Assembly: GCA_963921795.1 (NCBI GenBank)
Contig: OY997655.1
Coordinates: forward strand, 14,640,594 to 14,704,593
DNA length: 64,000 nucleotides
Origin: Nannobrachium achirus
Taxonomy: Eukaryota > Chordata > Actinopteri > Myctophiformes > Myctophidae
Direction of reading: 5' to 3'
Position 1 is the first letter of the stretch. Every line of letters begins with the position of its first letter. Positions 30,293 through 55,880 of this stretch are shown here, piece by piece. The translations under genes and the position numbers were made by a program. Below the pieces are notes generated by a model. The model was given only the letters and a program-made list of their open reading frames with translations, was not told where the DNA came from and did no database searches.

Positions 30293-30543
30293 TATCGTCG
30301 TTGTCGGGTGGAAACCTTGTATGTCCAAAACCGTTCATTTTGTATTTATCATTTTAAAAATGAACTAAACTAGTGAAAACAGCCAATCTACAAGCACACA
30401 ACGCCTCGCACCGCAGCAGCGTGTGCTGTTTTCACTACTTTTGTGCGGCGGCCTTCTATGATGAAGCAGGGCTTTACTTTACGAAAAAACATACACATTT
30501 GAAACTTGGAGATACGAGGTTTCTGCCCGACAGTAACGATATA
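30293..30543. mobile_element. TATCGTCGTT-family element, copy with worn hairpin
   Basis: TATCGTCGTTGTCGGGTGG at the left and TTTCTGCCCGACAGTAACGATA at the right. The hairpin (30373-30438) has lost most of the right arm. 251 bp. Confidence 0.78.
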
Positions 30544-30719
30544 CGCATACCTCTCATAGGTAAAACCATGTCTTACTTTTTATATACTGTGTTTATATGT
30601 ACAGTATATCTTTAAATCCTTTTGTTTTTAAGTCTCTGGGTAGGTGTTGTGAATTATTCAGAGCATTTGGCATCTCACACTTGCACACACAATGCATCTT
30701 GTGCGTGTGCTGTGTACAA

Positions 30720-30983
30720 TATCGTTGTGGTCGGGTGGAAACCTTGTAAGTCCAGGACTGTTTGTTTTGTATTTGTCACTTTAAAATGAACTAAACTAGT
30801 GAAAATAGCAGATCTACAAGCACACAGCGCCTCGCACCGCGAGGCGTTGTGTGCTTGTAGATCGGCTGTTTTCACTACTTTTGTGCGACAGTCTTGTATG
30901 ATGAAGCAGGGCTTTACTTGGTGAAAAAAACATACAAACTTGAAACTTGGAGATACAAGGTTTCTGCTCGACAGTGATGATAT
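30720..30983. mobile_element. TATCGTCGTT-family element, full copy
   Basis: TATCGTTGTGGTCGGGTGG to TTCTGCTCGACAGTGATGATA, with an intact hairpin at 30799-30878 (GTGAAAATAGCAGATCTACA arm; CGCCTCGCACCGCGAGGCG loop). 264 bp. Confidence 0.8.
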
Positions 30984-31487
30984 ACTATGCTATGCTGCAC
31001 CAGTGTGATGTCTACTGTATGTCATAAACAATAAAATAAGCTAAACATAACAAACGTGGCTACGTAGACAGAATCGGAGGAAGTACCGAGGAGGACGGAG
31101 AAAACAGATGGTCCAATTTCTAGCTGACTTGACATGTATTATTCATCAGGTCAAGTATGATGAACGAATCATACTCGACATTGTTTGATTCATTCATTGA
31201 CAGCACATCGGGTCCCACTGATTTACTACAATGCATGGCTCCAGTCCAGACTGGCCATTTGCCACCAAAATATAATATTGGTAGAACTGCTACCACCTGA
31301 CTTTTTATGTTCTTCTATTTTTTAAATTATTATTTAAATACTAAACACATATTATTCAAACCATTTTCATGACCTCCTTTGAACTACAAAGTGGTGTCGT
31401 TTCTAATATTTCTAGTATAGGCAACGATGACGGCCCAGAGCAAACAGATAGTAGGTCGTCATCATTGCTGATCACTGATAACAAAAT
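30984..31487. other. unassigned intergenic sequence
   Basis: AT-rich DNA with an inverted CATGTATTATTCATCAGGTC/ATACTCGACATT area. No gene recognised. Confidence 0.45.
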
Positions 31488-31966
31488 ATTAAAGGTGATA
31501 GACCATGCATTTAAAAAGTATTTATGTCATATTGTTTATGTCCCAAAAACGTTTTTCAAAAGGTTTGAGGCTAAATTACCACTCCTGAATAGAGAGCCTC
31601 TCTCATTTTTGAATGGCTCTCAGAGCATTTTCAGCTGCAGTACCACCTTTGGCCTGAACTGCGCCACCCCCCCCCCCCCCCCCCCCCCCCAAAATCTTAA
31701 AAAAAAAAAAAAAAGAATCTTTGAAAAAAAAATTTTTTTGGATTTTTTTCCTTCAAAATGGCCGATGATGACGTCATCATCGGCAGCAAATCTGGACAGC
31801 CTGTTTTGAGAACCCGTGGGATGCTTTTAACCTCCACCTTCCCAAAACCAGAGAAAGACACAACGGTCAGAAATGGGACTTTGTGAGGATAGAAGGTGCT
31901 AGTGGGACCCCAAAAAAAGGTTTTAAAATAGGAAAAGTGAAATTTCATGGTGTATCACCTTTAAGA
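31488..31966. mobile_element. foldback element (AAAGGTGATA) with poly-C/poly-A core
   Basis: TTAAAGGTGATAGACCATG at the left is opposed by CATGGTGTATCACCTTTAA at the right. The core has a C run of about 24 (31667-31690), A runs, and a 24-bp perfect palindrome GCCGATGATGACGTCATC... at 31761-31784 that includes a full CRE. Confidence 0.68.
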
Positions 31967-32174
31967 TGCATGATGTTTTTCATTACGACTGAAACGCCCC
32001 ACCACCTGAGGCTATAACAAAGCCAGTGGAAACGTATTCAGACTTAGACAAACAACAGGCACAGGCAGAACAGCATGTACTTTCACCACATGAACCCTAG
32101 AGTCCATATACAGAAAGAAGTAAATAGGTGACCATCTGGAAAACAATAGACCATCTAAAGGTCAACTTGCTCAA

Positions 32175-32812
32175 AACCTCCACCGGCTGTCTGTCAGTCA
32201 GTCTGTCTGTCTGTCCGTCACTTCACACTTTTGCCCTACTCATATCTCCGGCACCGTTGCCCCTATCCATGCCAAACTTTGCACACACACTCCTTGGCTG
32301 CCAAACCACAACCTCATTTCTCACATGGCCCTCTTCTAGCGCCACCATGAGGCAAAACACATTTTTGGACACTGCTCCTACAAATGTTGCCCTAAAATCA
32401 CGCAAAGTGGTACACAGTATGTCTAGACTCATGTCATCAACATGGATCTGTCGCTTTTAGCGACACCATCAGGGCGATTTTTTCAAATACATTTTTGGAC
32501 ATTGCTTCTACAGATTTTGCCCAAAAATCACACAAAGTGGTACATAGTATCTCTACAGTCATTTCATCAACATGCATCTGTCCCATCTAGCGCCACCATC
32601 CGGCCGATTTTTGCAAAGCACATTTTTGGACATTGCTCCAACAGATTTTGCCCTAAAATCGGTACACAGTATCTCTAAAGTCATGTCATCAACATGGATC
32701 TGTCCCATTTCCCATATTCCCTCCTGATTGACTACCATTGTCTTCTAAAGTTTCTGTATGAGACCTGACGGTCGCTTATCTCCCGATTTAGGGAGTCTTA
32801 CTGGTAACTCAA
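32175..32812 (+). mobile_element. TAGCGCCACCATGAGG / GTCGCTTATCTCCCGATT repeat, copy 2 with tandem units
   Basis: Starts near CTCCACCGGCTGTCTGTCAG and ends CGGTCGCTTATCTCCCGATT...GTCTTACTGGTAA, collinear with 17255-17636 but with three tandem units of about 110-130 bp (ACATTTTTGGACA...ACATGGATCTGTC). The reverse orientation of the same units is inside 26699-27778. Confidence 0.7.
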
Positions 32813-33894
32813 ACATGTAGGATTGGTTATTTTTGACGAATGAAGCATTAGTTCATGCAGGACACAAGAGTCTTGCTTGTCTCCGCCGTAATCAGCTGTC
32901 AGTCAGCTCCTATATTCCTCATTCAAGGCTCTGCTGGTCATTGCGTCACTCTTTCATACTCCAATCAGAGCTCACGTTCTATAAATGAATCTTTAAATAC
33001 GTAGTTGCTTCCCAGCTGCTGCTGCTGCTTAGCTGCCTCCTCCACCTTTTGATCAGAGTCTGGCATAGGCTCAAACACTTGTGATTTGATGTCTGCTGAT
33101 TCAAGCTAATATGTCAATGTATTGCTAGTGTACTGTCACCCTATGGGGATTTTGCTTAATGTTCCCTGATTTCGTGGAATTCCATCACCAAAAGCTGGAG
33201 CCTTTTAAGGCCAAGTTTAACTGTATTTCATTTGTTGCAATAAATGGTTATATCTTCTTTGACATTAGTGTTCCTAACTGAAATATGTGAACATTCTGTG
33301 AGAATAGCTCCAACGACGGTAGATCGGCGATTTGGTGTTGAGGGAAATAAAGTAGGCGACTATGTGCTATCCAAATGACGTGCTTCTGCCACTAAGTGAG
33401 AAACGGCAGCGTCAAACGTTGTGCGGCCCTCGAGGACTGTGAGAATTCAGTAATATTACAACCCATGGCTCAAGAAACGACGACTAAAAGTGAAGTGCAA
33501 ATGTGTCCGAGGCCGTAATTGAGGTCATAGCAGGAGGTCACGTGGAGGAGGGCGAGGGAAATAGAAATTGGAGTGTAAAAGGGAGGTGTGTGCTGTCTTT
33601 CACCTTTCATACAAAAACCTCCTGGCCTTGTAGAGACCGTTCCTCTGGCAATTGTATCCAAGCCCAGACGCAGTAGCGCTACTGATGATCAACACAGCCT
33701 TGACCTCCGCGCAGTTCTGCGAAAATCTAATTGGAAATATGATTGCAATTCGATCTTTTTCCACTTTTTGCCCAGCAACCCGCCACACAATGTAATAATC
33801 TGAGATCTATCGGATTAATTCAAGGCTCAAAAAAAGGTCTGGGGAATAAAAAATAAACAAATAACTGTCCCCACACACTTACTATGAAACTGAC
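32813..33894. other. unassigned intergenic sequence
   Basis: No transposon end or exon recognised. Short open frames are below any credible threshold. Confidence 0.45.
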
Positions 33895-34281
33895 GCAGTG
33901 ATGCAGAGATGGTTGTTTTGTGGAAAGCCTTACCGAAGGCCATAAAGGAGTGTGGATCACTAGCATCCTTTAAAATTGCCCTGAAAAACCACTTACAGGC
34001 AGCAGCCCTTCGCAACTGGTAAAAAGACAAACCTAGCCCAGCCCTACCGCCCCTTCTTTGAATATACTTACTGTTTGTTCAGACTTACTGTTTTCTTCTT
34101 TTTATCTTTCATTTTATTTTTATTTACAAATCTACTGCATAGTACTGTGTTCTATTCGTCTGTCATTCAATGTTATATGAGATACTTAAATGGTTTCCTG
34201 TGGAAATAAGCTTAGTCTTTTCATGGATCTCCTTTTAGTAGACCTTGTACCAGTTAACTGTACCGTCATCAATGGTCCCAT
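33895..34281 (+). mobile_element. LINE 3' end fragment
   Basis: The last coding part and 3' UTR of a non-LTR retrotransposon. The UTR (TGTGTTCTATTCGTCTGTC, TATATGAGATACTTAAA) matches 1660-1950. Confidence 0.7.
33921..34022 (+). pseudogene. C-terminal fragment of a LINE reverse transcriptase protein
   Basis: Reads WKALPKAIKECGSLASFK and ends LRNW then TAA at 34020-34022. The LPxAIxxxxSLxxFK pattern is the usual C terminus of fish non-LTR retrotransposon polyproteins. No catalytic domain remains. Confidence 0.65.
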
Positions 34282-34862
34282 CCTAATTTACAGTACACTT
34301 TAAGACAGAATAAGACATTATAAAGCCATAATAAGAAATAATGAGTTAGTATTTAGAACTAATATGTTTTATTAGACAGAAAAAAAGACAGAATAGCAGA
34401 AAGAGCGAATACATTCTCTGGCACCGGCACCTGCCGACCGGAAGTTCGACCATCAGTCGTGCTGCATCGTCCGGCGATATGACCGGCGGCCGCCGCACGG
34501 AACTGTAGGTAGAGCATCGCTGGTAACTGCCGCGGCCACCACCGTACAGACCGGCAGTTTACCGCAATGGGACCTGCCGGTCCGTGTGGTGGCCGCCGGT
34601 CCTACTGCCCGGACTGCCGGTCGAACTGCCAGGCCTATCACCGGCGATGCAGTGCGACTGCCGTTCGAACTGCCGGTCGTGCGGCGCTACCTGACGCGGC
34701 AGTTCCGCGGCAGGTGCCGGTGCCAGAGAATGTATCCGCTCTTTCTGCCATTCTGTCTTTGTTTCTGTCTAATAAAACATATTAGTTCTAATTACCAACA
34801 CATTATTTCTTATCATGGCTTTATTATGTCTTATTCTGTCTTAAAGTGTACTGTAAATTAGG
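34282..34862. mobile_element. 581-bp foldback with a GC/CpG-rich core
   Basis: CCTAATTTACAGTACACTTT at the left and its complement GTACTGTAAATTAGG at the right. Mirrored arms of about 170 bp (GACAGAATAAGACATTATAA; CTCTGGCACCGGCACCTGCC). The core (34430-34720) is built of repeated CCGGCAGTTCG/CGAACTGCCGG motifs and is strongly CpG-rich within AT-rich flanks. It interrupts or abuts the LINE fragment's 3' UTR. Confidence 0.82.
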
Positions 34863-35074
34863 AGAGGCCGTTGTTTTTTGGGGGGGCTGCACTCACTCAC
34901 TCGCCTCACAAAGAAGACGAGATATATGTGGGTAGGTTGTGATTAACTTGTGAAAGGGAGAGAATTAATGTCCCTTAAAATGAAAGCAAATCAATATGGA
35001 CGCCTGGAGCCGAAGAGAAGGAACGAGGCGAGAGGAAAGGAAAAGGACGGTGTTGAGACGGAGCAGGAGGAAGA

Positions 35075-35671
35075 TTAACCCGTTCAGAACGGGTACACAG
35101 TACTGTGTGTTATTATTTTATAATTTAACTTTTGAAAAATAGCAGATATACAAGCTCACAGCGCGGCACCGAGTGCCGCGCTGCGAGCTTGTAGATCTGC
35201 TATTTTTGAAAAATTGTGAAAATTTGAATTTTGACCCGATTCTATAAGTGTCTTTTGAATCGTTCTAAGGTTTTTTGGAAAAACCTGTTTCTATGTCAGC
35301 AATCTGGCCGGCCATCGTCAAAGAAAAGGTCCTTTTCACTTGACTGGAGCTCAGTTAGTCTGTTCTTGAGAGACTAATATGTCAGTGGTTCTCAAACCTT
35401 TTCATGTGAAGGACCCCCAAAATGATATTTATTTGGCCACGGACCCCATCTCAAATTATTTAGTTCCAGGGACCACCCAGAAGCAAAGTTTGAGTTACAA
35501 ACGTTCACTTTGAAAAGACATGTATTCAAAGATGTGCACACATTTTCACGACTTTTTCAAAAATAGCAGATCTACAAGCTCACAGCGCGGCACTCGGTGC
35601 CGCGCTGTGAGCTTGTATATCTGCTGTTTTTCACTGGTTAAAGCATTCAATAAATGGCCTACATGGGTTAA
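35075..35671 (+). mobile_element. piggyBac-like MITE, copy E (best preserved)
   Basis: TTAACCCGTTCAGAACGGGT to TACATGGGTTAA, with a TTAA at each border. Two complete hairpins at 35134-35215 and 35557-35632, both of the GCGCGGCAC loop type. The middle has TGTCAGTGGTTCTCAAACC and GGACCCCCAAAATGAT. 597 bp. Confidence 0.82.
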
Positions 35672-35930
35672 TGGTTGTTTGAAGAACAGGAGCCGTATTC
35701 ATCACTAGTCAGCTTCAGGTGCCTGGCTGACTCTGTGAGTGTGTGTGTGCGTGCGTGGCGTGCATGCATTACTATACTTGTGTGGGCCAAAAGGTATAGC
35801 AGAATTTGAGAAATGGAACATTGTGAGGACAGTGCACGATTAGGCTTAGAATTAGGCTTTCAGTTATAAAAAGATTCAGTTTATGGGTAGGGACTAGGGA
35901 TTAGGCTTTTAGAGGTTAGGTTTAGGCGTT

Positions 35931-36170
35931 AAGGCCCATTCCCACTGGGCCAGATAACAGATAATAAAAAAATCTCTTTCTCCAGATATTTTTTCCATTC
36001 AAAGTGGATGGTAGATACAGATAAAAAAAATATCTGCCACAGATATTTCTTTTATCTGTGGCAGATATCTATTTTATCTGTATCTACTATCTACCATCCA
36101 CCTGAATGGAAAAATATCTGGAGAAACAGATTTTTTCATCTGTTATCTGGCCCAGTGGGAATGGGCCTTT
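35931..36170. mobile_element. 240-bp foldback, palindromic end to end
   Basis: AAGGCCCATTCCCACTGGGC is opposed by GCCCAGTGGGAATGGGCCTT, and the arms stay complementary to the centre (GATATCTGCCACAGATAT...). Few mismatches by eye. Confidence 0.85.
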
Positions 36171-36442
36171 AGGCTTGATAAAATGATAAATAAATAAATA
36201 AATGACATCGTAAAATGTTGATGTCAGAGAGAGAATACACTTTGTATTTTTTCTTATGTGTCTCTGTCAGTGTCTGCCCGCTCCGTTGCCCCTCTCTCTC
36301 TGTTGACAGTACTTCAGTAAATGGAGTTACTGTTAATACGGCTTACTGATTACTTACTATTACTTGCAAATGAGGCGAAAGCTTGATCAATCTCTTTAAT
36401 TTAAACAGACACACGCATGAATGCACACATGCACAAAAACAC

Positions 36443-36644
<202 letters not shown>

Positions 36645-36885
36645 AGACGATCAGAAGGAGAGTATTACAGTGCCATCTACAGGTTGGACTATTGCTTGGT
36701 GATGTTCAGTACAAAAACAAAGATGCAGATTACATAACGAACATTTTATTTGTGTCAAAAGAAAAAAGAAACCTTAGGGAACATGTTTAGCCTTCTTGCA
36801 CACAAAACAATGTTGCATAAAAGGTCTGTAGTTTACAAAATCTTCTTTCCTGTTGGAACGCAAAGGAACTGACGCATACATGGGC

Positions 36886-37388
36886 AACTGGCGGCCCGGG
36901 GGCCACATGCGGCCCCCACCTTCGCTTAATGCGGCCGCAGGTTAATACCGGAATACTGATATGTTATTGATTTCAGCTGTTACAATTCCAAACATGACCT
37001 GCTTTAATTCTGTCAGCTTAATTACAAGTAGTATTAAAATGTATTTTTTTTATGTCCAATGCATTTGTATTTAGGTTCTTAAAGTTAACATGAGTATATA
37101 ACTAAAATGCGTTTGAAATTAAATCAAAATGTTACATTTCAGGATTCCAATTAACAAATAACAAAAACATTATTCAGGATTCCAATTCAAAAGAAGCAAA
37201 AATAGCAGATCTACAAGCTCAAAACGCATTGCAGCCTGATGCGTTTTGAGCTTGTAGATCTGCTATTTTTGCTTCTTTTGTATGAGATACTAGAATGACG
37301 TAGGACACAGCAATATGCAATGTGGCCCTCTGGAGTGAAGGTGGAAATATAGTGGCCCTCGCCACCATCAAAGTTGCCCACCCCTGCC
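36886..37388. mobile_element. hAT-like element (GGGCAACTGGCGGCCC) with a hairpin
   Basis: ATGGGCAACTGGCGGCCCGG at the left and CACCATCAAAGTTGCCCACCCC at the right are the inverted ends of a common fish 'GGGCAAC' element. The hairpin is at 37187-37278, with flank CAAAAGAAGC mirrored as GCTTCTTTTG beyond the core. Confidence 0.7.
37187..37278. repeat. AAATAGCAGATC hairpin with extended mirrored flank
   Basis: AAAAATAGCAGATCTACAAG to the complement, with the additional inverted CAAAAGAAGC/GCTTCTTTTG outside the conserved core. Loop CGCATTGCAGCCTGATGCG. Confidence 0.88.
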
Positions 37389-37573
37389 ATAGATATAAAA
37401 AGCTAGATTCCTCACTCGCCACTCAAAAGTGACTACTGGCCAATTACAGCGTGTCTTTTCGGAGACTTATCAATTCCATTCAAAGGAGCTTTATTGCCAT
37501 GTTTACATTCCCAAAGCAAGCGTCAATATCAGACATGGAGTTACCAATCCAGGATTAGGGTACATTTAAAACA

Positions 37574-37987
37574 GGGGTCTTCAACGTTTTCAGGCCAAGT
37601 TGAGAGAGATGATGAAGCAGGGACCCCCACAACCCTTTCATAGATTCCATAGTTTCATCGTTTGACAACACAATCGTCAGTGTATTTTGGATTCATGTCA
37701 ATTTGTGTTTTCTGATATTTGACCACTTGAACCGTCAATACTTAATAAACTTGACCTTTCACTCTGTACTTAGTCTGCTCTTTTTCCCCTCTACACGAAA
37801 CATCTTTGCTGGAAATAGCGATCTACAAGCTCACAACGCCTCGCGCTTGTAGATCTGCTATTTTTGGCTAAAGTTCTCAGAGTGGTTAATATAAAAAAAG
37901 GGGGAAAAAGTCACACAAAGATTTGGAGGACCCCCTGTAGTAACTCTGAGGACCCCCTAGGGGTCCCGTACCCTCTGTTGAAGATCC
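37574..37987. mobile_element. GGTCTTCAAC-family element, copy 1, with a hairpin
   Basis: GGGGTCTTCAACGTTTTCAG to CCCTCTGTTGAAGATCC. Inside are CGTCAATACTTAATAAACTTG, a shortened hairpin (37813-37865) and GGACCCCCTAGGGGTCC. Copies at 43247, 53778 and (broken) 39731. Confidence 0.75.
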
Positions 37988-38690
37988 TTGATCTAAAATG
38001 TTGTGTCTGTTTGTACAGCCCCAAGCTGCTCATACACTGATCGTGTCTCTGGGAACCTGTTTAAACCGCAGTAAAAGACCATTTATTTTCACAAATCCGA
38101 GTGTTTGGCAAGCTGAGCTCCAGCTAACAGTTCCAGTTCCATCCAGTCCCTGTTGTTGCGAGGCTCAGCTGTTCTTAAGAGCTTTGTACGAAAAGACCCG
38201 CCCCTACCTGCCTCTGATTGGCCTAACGAACTTCCGTTTCTGTGACGCACGCGGACGGAAGCGTGCTTCAGAATTCCTTAACTCATTTACCGTCTCACCC
38301 GATAGTCCCGAGAAAATCCCTATGTTCCTCTCCGCCGGTCCCCGATAATCCCGAGACTTTAATATGCTTTAATCGCTAATAAAACATTTAAAAGTATAAT
38401 CGCTGTTTATCGAAAATCGGGCTCTAATCACCCTCGGAAAAGTGCTTCCAGTCGCATTTCCGTATCCAGTTTGATCGGTTTCTGTATCCGGTTCGGGGGC
38501 GGGACCATGGCGCAGCTACCGTTATATATCATGTAAACAGTAGCAGAGGGAGCTCGGCGATGGAAGCGTATTTTTTCAATGGGATTTTTTTTTATTTGAA
38601 AGCTGTGATCGGGTGTACACACACACGCCTGGTACACGATCCGTGCACAGATCGTGCGAGATGTGCACGCACACGCCCACGTTAAAAGGT
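37988..38690. other. unassigned, moderately CpG-rich
   Basis: An open stretch 37998-38348 (plus strand) has no recognisable domain. GACGCACGCGGACGGAAG and GATTGGC suggest promoter-like composition, but there is no supporting gene. 38595-38690 (GTGCACAGATCGTGCGAG) resembles 40740-40790 and 45890-45950, so part is repeat. On the minus strand, AATAAA at 38591-38596 could end pigf transcripts. Confidence 0.4.
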
Positions 38691-38699
38691 AAGGACAAC

Positions 38700-39075
38700 T
38701 AGGGCTGTCACAATTATTACATAATCATCTAATCGTGATTATTTGACATTATCGCAATTATTTTGTCATAATCGTCATAATCGTGAATGTTGAAAAATGT
38801 CAGAAATAGTGGAAATAGCAGATGCAACGCGTTGTGAGCTTGTAGATCGGCTATTTCCACTATCAATGTTATTTTTTAAGTAGTAAGTTGTCAAATATGT
38901 CAGTAATTTCTTCGTGTATTTAGGTTTTGTGTCATATCTGCCATGTGCAACTTCAAAGCCTAAAAGCCAAACAGAAATGTAATTGTCAATGACAAAAACA
39001 CAATTAAATCGTTAATCGCCAATTATTTGAGTGACAATTAATCGTCATGTAAAATGTCATATCGTGACAGCCCTA
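38700..39075. mobile_element. hAT-like TAGGGCTGTCAC element, copy 2
   Basis: 376 bp, TAGGGCTGTCACAATTATTA to ATCGTGACAGCCCTA, flanked by the exact 8-bp duplication AGGACAAC (38692-38699, 39076-39083). Its hairpin (38805-38865) has lost half of the left arm (AATAGCAGATGCAACGCG). Confidence 0.87.
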
Positions 39076-39302
39076 AGGACAACGTGGCGGTTAACCCCTT
39101 TCAGTCGATGTTTTAAAAGACAGTAAATGACACAAACATTGCCTTGCCTCTTTTACAGACACCCCAGAGCCGAAGGTGGCGTCTACTTTTCTAAGACTAT
39201 GGACTGACCCCCCCTCCCAATAAATAACCACTTAAACGCAGAAGGAAAAACAGCAGGAATACAAGACGTAGTCTTGATGCGACATTCATACCACCACACA
39301 TA

Positions 39303-39304
39303 GG

Positions 39305-39335
<31 letters not shown>

Positions 39336-39378
39336 CCACACCCACACACACACGTGTACACACACACACGCACACAGT
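39303..39378. repeat. (CA)n microsatellite in the pigf 3' UTR region
   Basis: CA repeats interrupted by CGTGTACA, ending 5 bp beyond the pigf stop codon on the minus strand. Confidence 0.9.
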
Positions 39379-39382
39379 TCCA

Positions 39383-53473
<14,091 letters not shown>

Positions 53474-53777
53474 GATGATGATGATTGATGGAGGACCCCT
53501 GGACAAGAAAGAGGGTTTACTATGGGGCTTTTAAGCCGTGACATCATTTTGTAGTCAGACCTCCAAGCAGATTTATCGTCAATATCTGTCCCTCGCTATT
53601 TCAACAGATCCGAGACAAAAATAACGACTAAAGTATAATTCTACCACTTTCCTTTCAACAACAAAGAGAAGAAAAATTAGTAAATCGTAAAAATAGTGAA
53701 AAGATTCGCTTTTTTGGGGGGGCAAAAGTTCTCCTCTGCCTACAAAATGATGTCAGACTTAACAGCCCCATAGACCA

Positions 53778-54592
53778 GGTGTCTTCAACAGGGGGTACGG
53801 GACCCTATAGGGCAGTGTTTCTCAACCACTGTGCCTGGGGACCTTTGGCGTGCCCCTGAGAAGGGTCAAGTGTGCCCCTTGAAACTGCTTGAAAGCCAGT
53901 ATTGTGTTTATCATTTTAAAAATGATTTAAACTAGTGTAGATCTGCTGTTTTCACTACTGTTGTGCGACAGCCGTGTATGATGAAGCAGGGTTTTACTTT
54001 GTGAAGAAACGCACACATTTGAAACTTGGAGATACAAGGTTTCTTCCCGACAGTGACGATATTTACACCCCCGTATTATGTTGGTGTGGGACATGGATTC
54101 TTGGGACATGAAAAGTGTGCCCATGCAGAAAAAAGGTTGAGAAACACTGCCCTGTGGGGTCCTAAGAGTTACTAAAGGGGGGCCACCAAATGTTTGTGTG
54201 ATTGGAAGCTTTTTTTTTTCTTTTTTTTTTATATTAACCTTAGCATCCCTATTCGGAGGAGAACTTTAGCCAAAAATAGCAGATCTACGTCACTATCTTG
54301 TAGATCGGCTATTTTCAGCAAAGAGGTTTGGTGACGAGGGGAAAAAGAGCAGACTATGTAATGAAAGGTCAAGTTTACTAAGTATTGACGGTTTAAACTT
54401 TAAGTGGTTAAATTTCTGAAAATACACATTAACAAACATGATACAACATGATAGTGCTGTCAAACAGAAACAAGTCTATGAAAATCTATGTAAAAGTTTA
54501 ATAAGCAAAACTATTTTATACACTGTAGGCTAATAGTGAGGGTCCCTGCTTTATCTCTCTGTCAGCTTTAATGGGGGTCCTTGGCTGAATAT
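53778..54592. mobile_element. GGTCTTCAAC-family element, copy 3, with nested element
   Basis: AGGTGTCTTCAACAGGGGGTA to GGGGGTCCTTGGCTG. The collapsed hairpin is at 54268-54318 (CCAAAAATAGCAGATCTACG...TAGATCGGCTATTTTC). It is interrupted by 53810-54152. Confidence 0.65.
53810..54152. mobile_element. nested element GGGCAGTGTTTCTCAACC
   Basis: 343 bp with 18-bp ends GGGCAGTGTTTCTCAACC and GGTTGAGAAACACTGCCC. It contains a partial TATCGTCGTT-family piece (53922-54063, GATTTAAACTAGTGTAGATC...CCCGACAGTGACGATA) with half a hairpin. Confidence 0.75.
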
Positions 54593-55112
54593 GACAGCCA
54601 TGGCATGGATCTGATATCCTTGTCCCACATGATGATGGAGGACTAGTAGAGGACTAGGCCTGTCACAATTATTACATAATACATCGTCTAATCGCAATTA
54701 TTTTCTCATAATCGTTTCCATGTTAAAAGCATAAGACGCGCTTTGAGCTTGTAGATCGGCTATTTCCACTCTCAATGTTATTTAAGTAGCCTATAAAATT
54801 GTCAAATATGTCAGTCGTTACTCGTTTCGTTGTATGTCTATGTGTCATATTTGCCATGTGCAACCTCAAAGCCATTAAAGCCAAACAGAAATGCAATTGT
54901 CAACGACAAAAACACAATTAAATTAGTTAATAGCGATTATTTGAGCGACAATTCACCGTACCAGTGAACTGTACAGTCATGAAACTAGACCTTTTCCTAT
55001 GCAAACTTCTAATATTAATACTTCAATCAATCAATGAATCGTGTAAAATGTCATAATCGTGACAGACAGCCCTATGGACCTGGACAAAAAGGAGGATTTA
55101 CTTACTGTAGAC
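54593..55112 (-). pseudogene. partial duplicate of the pigf first-coding-exon boundary, split by a transposon
   Basis: CATGGATCTGATATCCTTGTCCCACATGATGATGGAGGAC (54604-54643) and GGACCTGGACAAAAAGGAGGATTTACT (55076-55102) align to 53450-53520 (ATCTCCTGGTCCCACATGATGATG...GGACCCCTGGACAAGAAAGAGGGTTTAC). Only the exon start and acceptor region are copied. A hAT-like element separates the halves. Confidence 0.65.
54655..55074. mobile_element. hAT-like TAGGCCTGTCAC element, copy 3
   Basis: TAGGCCTGTCACAATTATTA to GTGACAGACAGCCCTA. The hairpin is reduced to the right arm (AAGACGCGCTTTGAGCTTGTAGATCGGCTATTTCCACT, 54732-54770). A LINE-tail-like piece (54955-55040) is inserted near the end. A clean 8-bp duplication is not visible. 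Confidence 0.7.
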
Positions 55113-55560
55113 TGACAGCCTTGTATTGTTAGTTTGTTGTTAAAGCATGGGGTGAACAGAAGACTGCAGACCATTCATTCCATAGACATATAAAAGGTTT
55201 TTATAATATATTTCATAATCTGTGATACGTTCGACCTCTTCTCTTCCGTCAACATTCAGCGCCACCGGAAGACAACGTCGAGTTCAAAAGTGCCACGTTT
55301 CCGTTTGCACTTCATAATAAAACGTTCAAGTGCAGACTCCAGTTGGCGTATTGCTGCCCCCCACTGTTGGTCTTTGGTACTGTCCTTTGTTTATACAGTA
55401 ACAAGACAGTACTACAGTATCAGTCAGACCTGTAGAGAAGAGAGCATAACCTAGGAGTGCAGCAAACAAAATGTTGTTGTCAATTATTTACATTTTTAAT
55501 GATAATCCATAATTTAGTTAAGTAATCGATGATCCATTTTAAGCTAAAACCATACAAATA
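55113..55560. other. pigf upstream region, possible promoter
   Basis: CTCTTCTCTTCCGTC and CACCGGAAGACAACG (55232-55280) are ETS-like CCGGAAG motifs on the expected side of pigf and might mark its promoter/5' exon. No TATA box. Not demonstrated. Confidence 0.3.
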
Positions 55561-55636
55561 ATAGTGAAAAGTACATATGTACAAGCTCACAACGAATCAA
55601 GATGAAAAGCATTTTGAGATTGTATTTCACTAGTCT
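55560..55636. repeat. degenerate hairpin
   Basis: AGTGAAAAGTACATATGTACAAGCTCACAACG faces GCATTTTGAGATTGTATTTCACT. Clear arms, worn sequence. Confidence 0.55.
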
Positions 55637-55747
55637 TGCACAACACAATAGGTTGAGATGTATTTAGGCTGTGACAATGATGATGATCAGTATTAGATTA
55701 ATCTGAAAATTAATATGTAGAAAAATCACTTAGAAAATCACAGATCG

Positions 55748-55880
55748 TTTCAGTTCAGTTCAGTTTATTTCCAGCTCTTTGGACAACAAAATACATAATA
55801 CAATGTGCATTAGTGCAGTATGGGCAACTTGAGCAAGGCCCAATCACATTAGAGAAGAAAAAAAAAGTCCAAGGCGCAAG
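55748..55880 (-). mobile_element. possible retroposon 3' end fragment
   Basis: CAGTTCAGTTCAGTTTATTTCC...AATACATAATACAATGTGC resembles other antisense LINE/SINE tails here. Weak. Confidence 0.3.

Noticed and set aside
34453-34861. Several GC-rich open frames on both strands
   Set aside because: They lie in the palindromic CpG-rich core of a foldback element, where stop codons are rare by composition.
37998-38348. 116-aa open frame as a gene
   Set aside because: No recognisable domain, no splice or conservation support; composition suggests promoter-like or repeat DNA.
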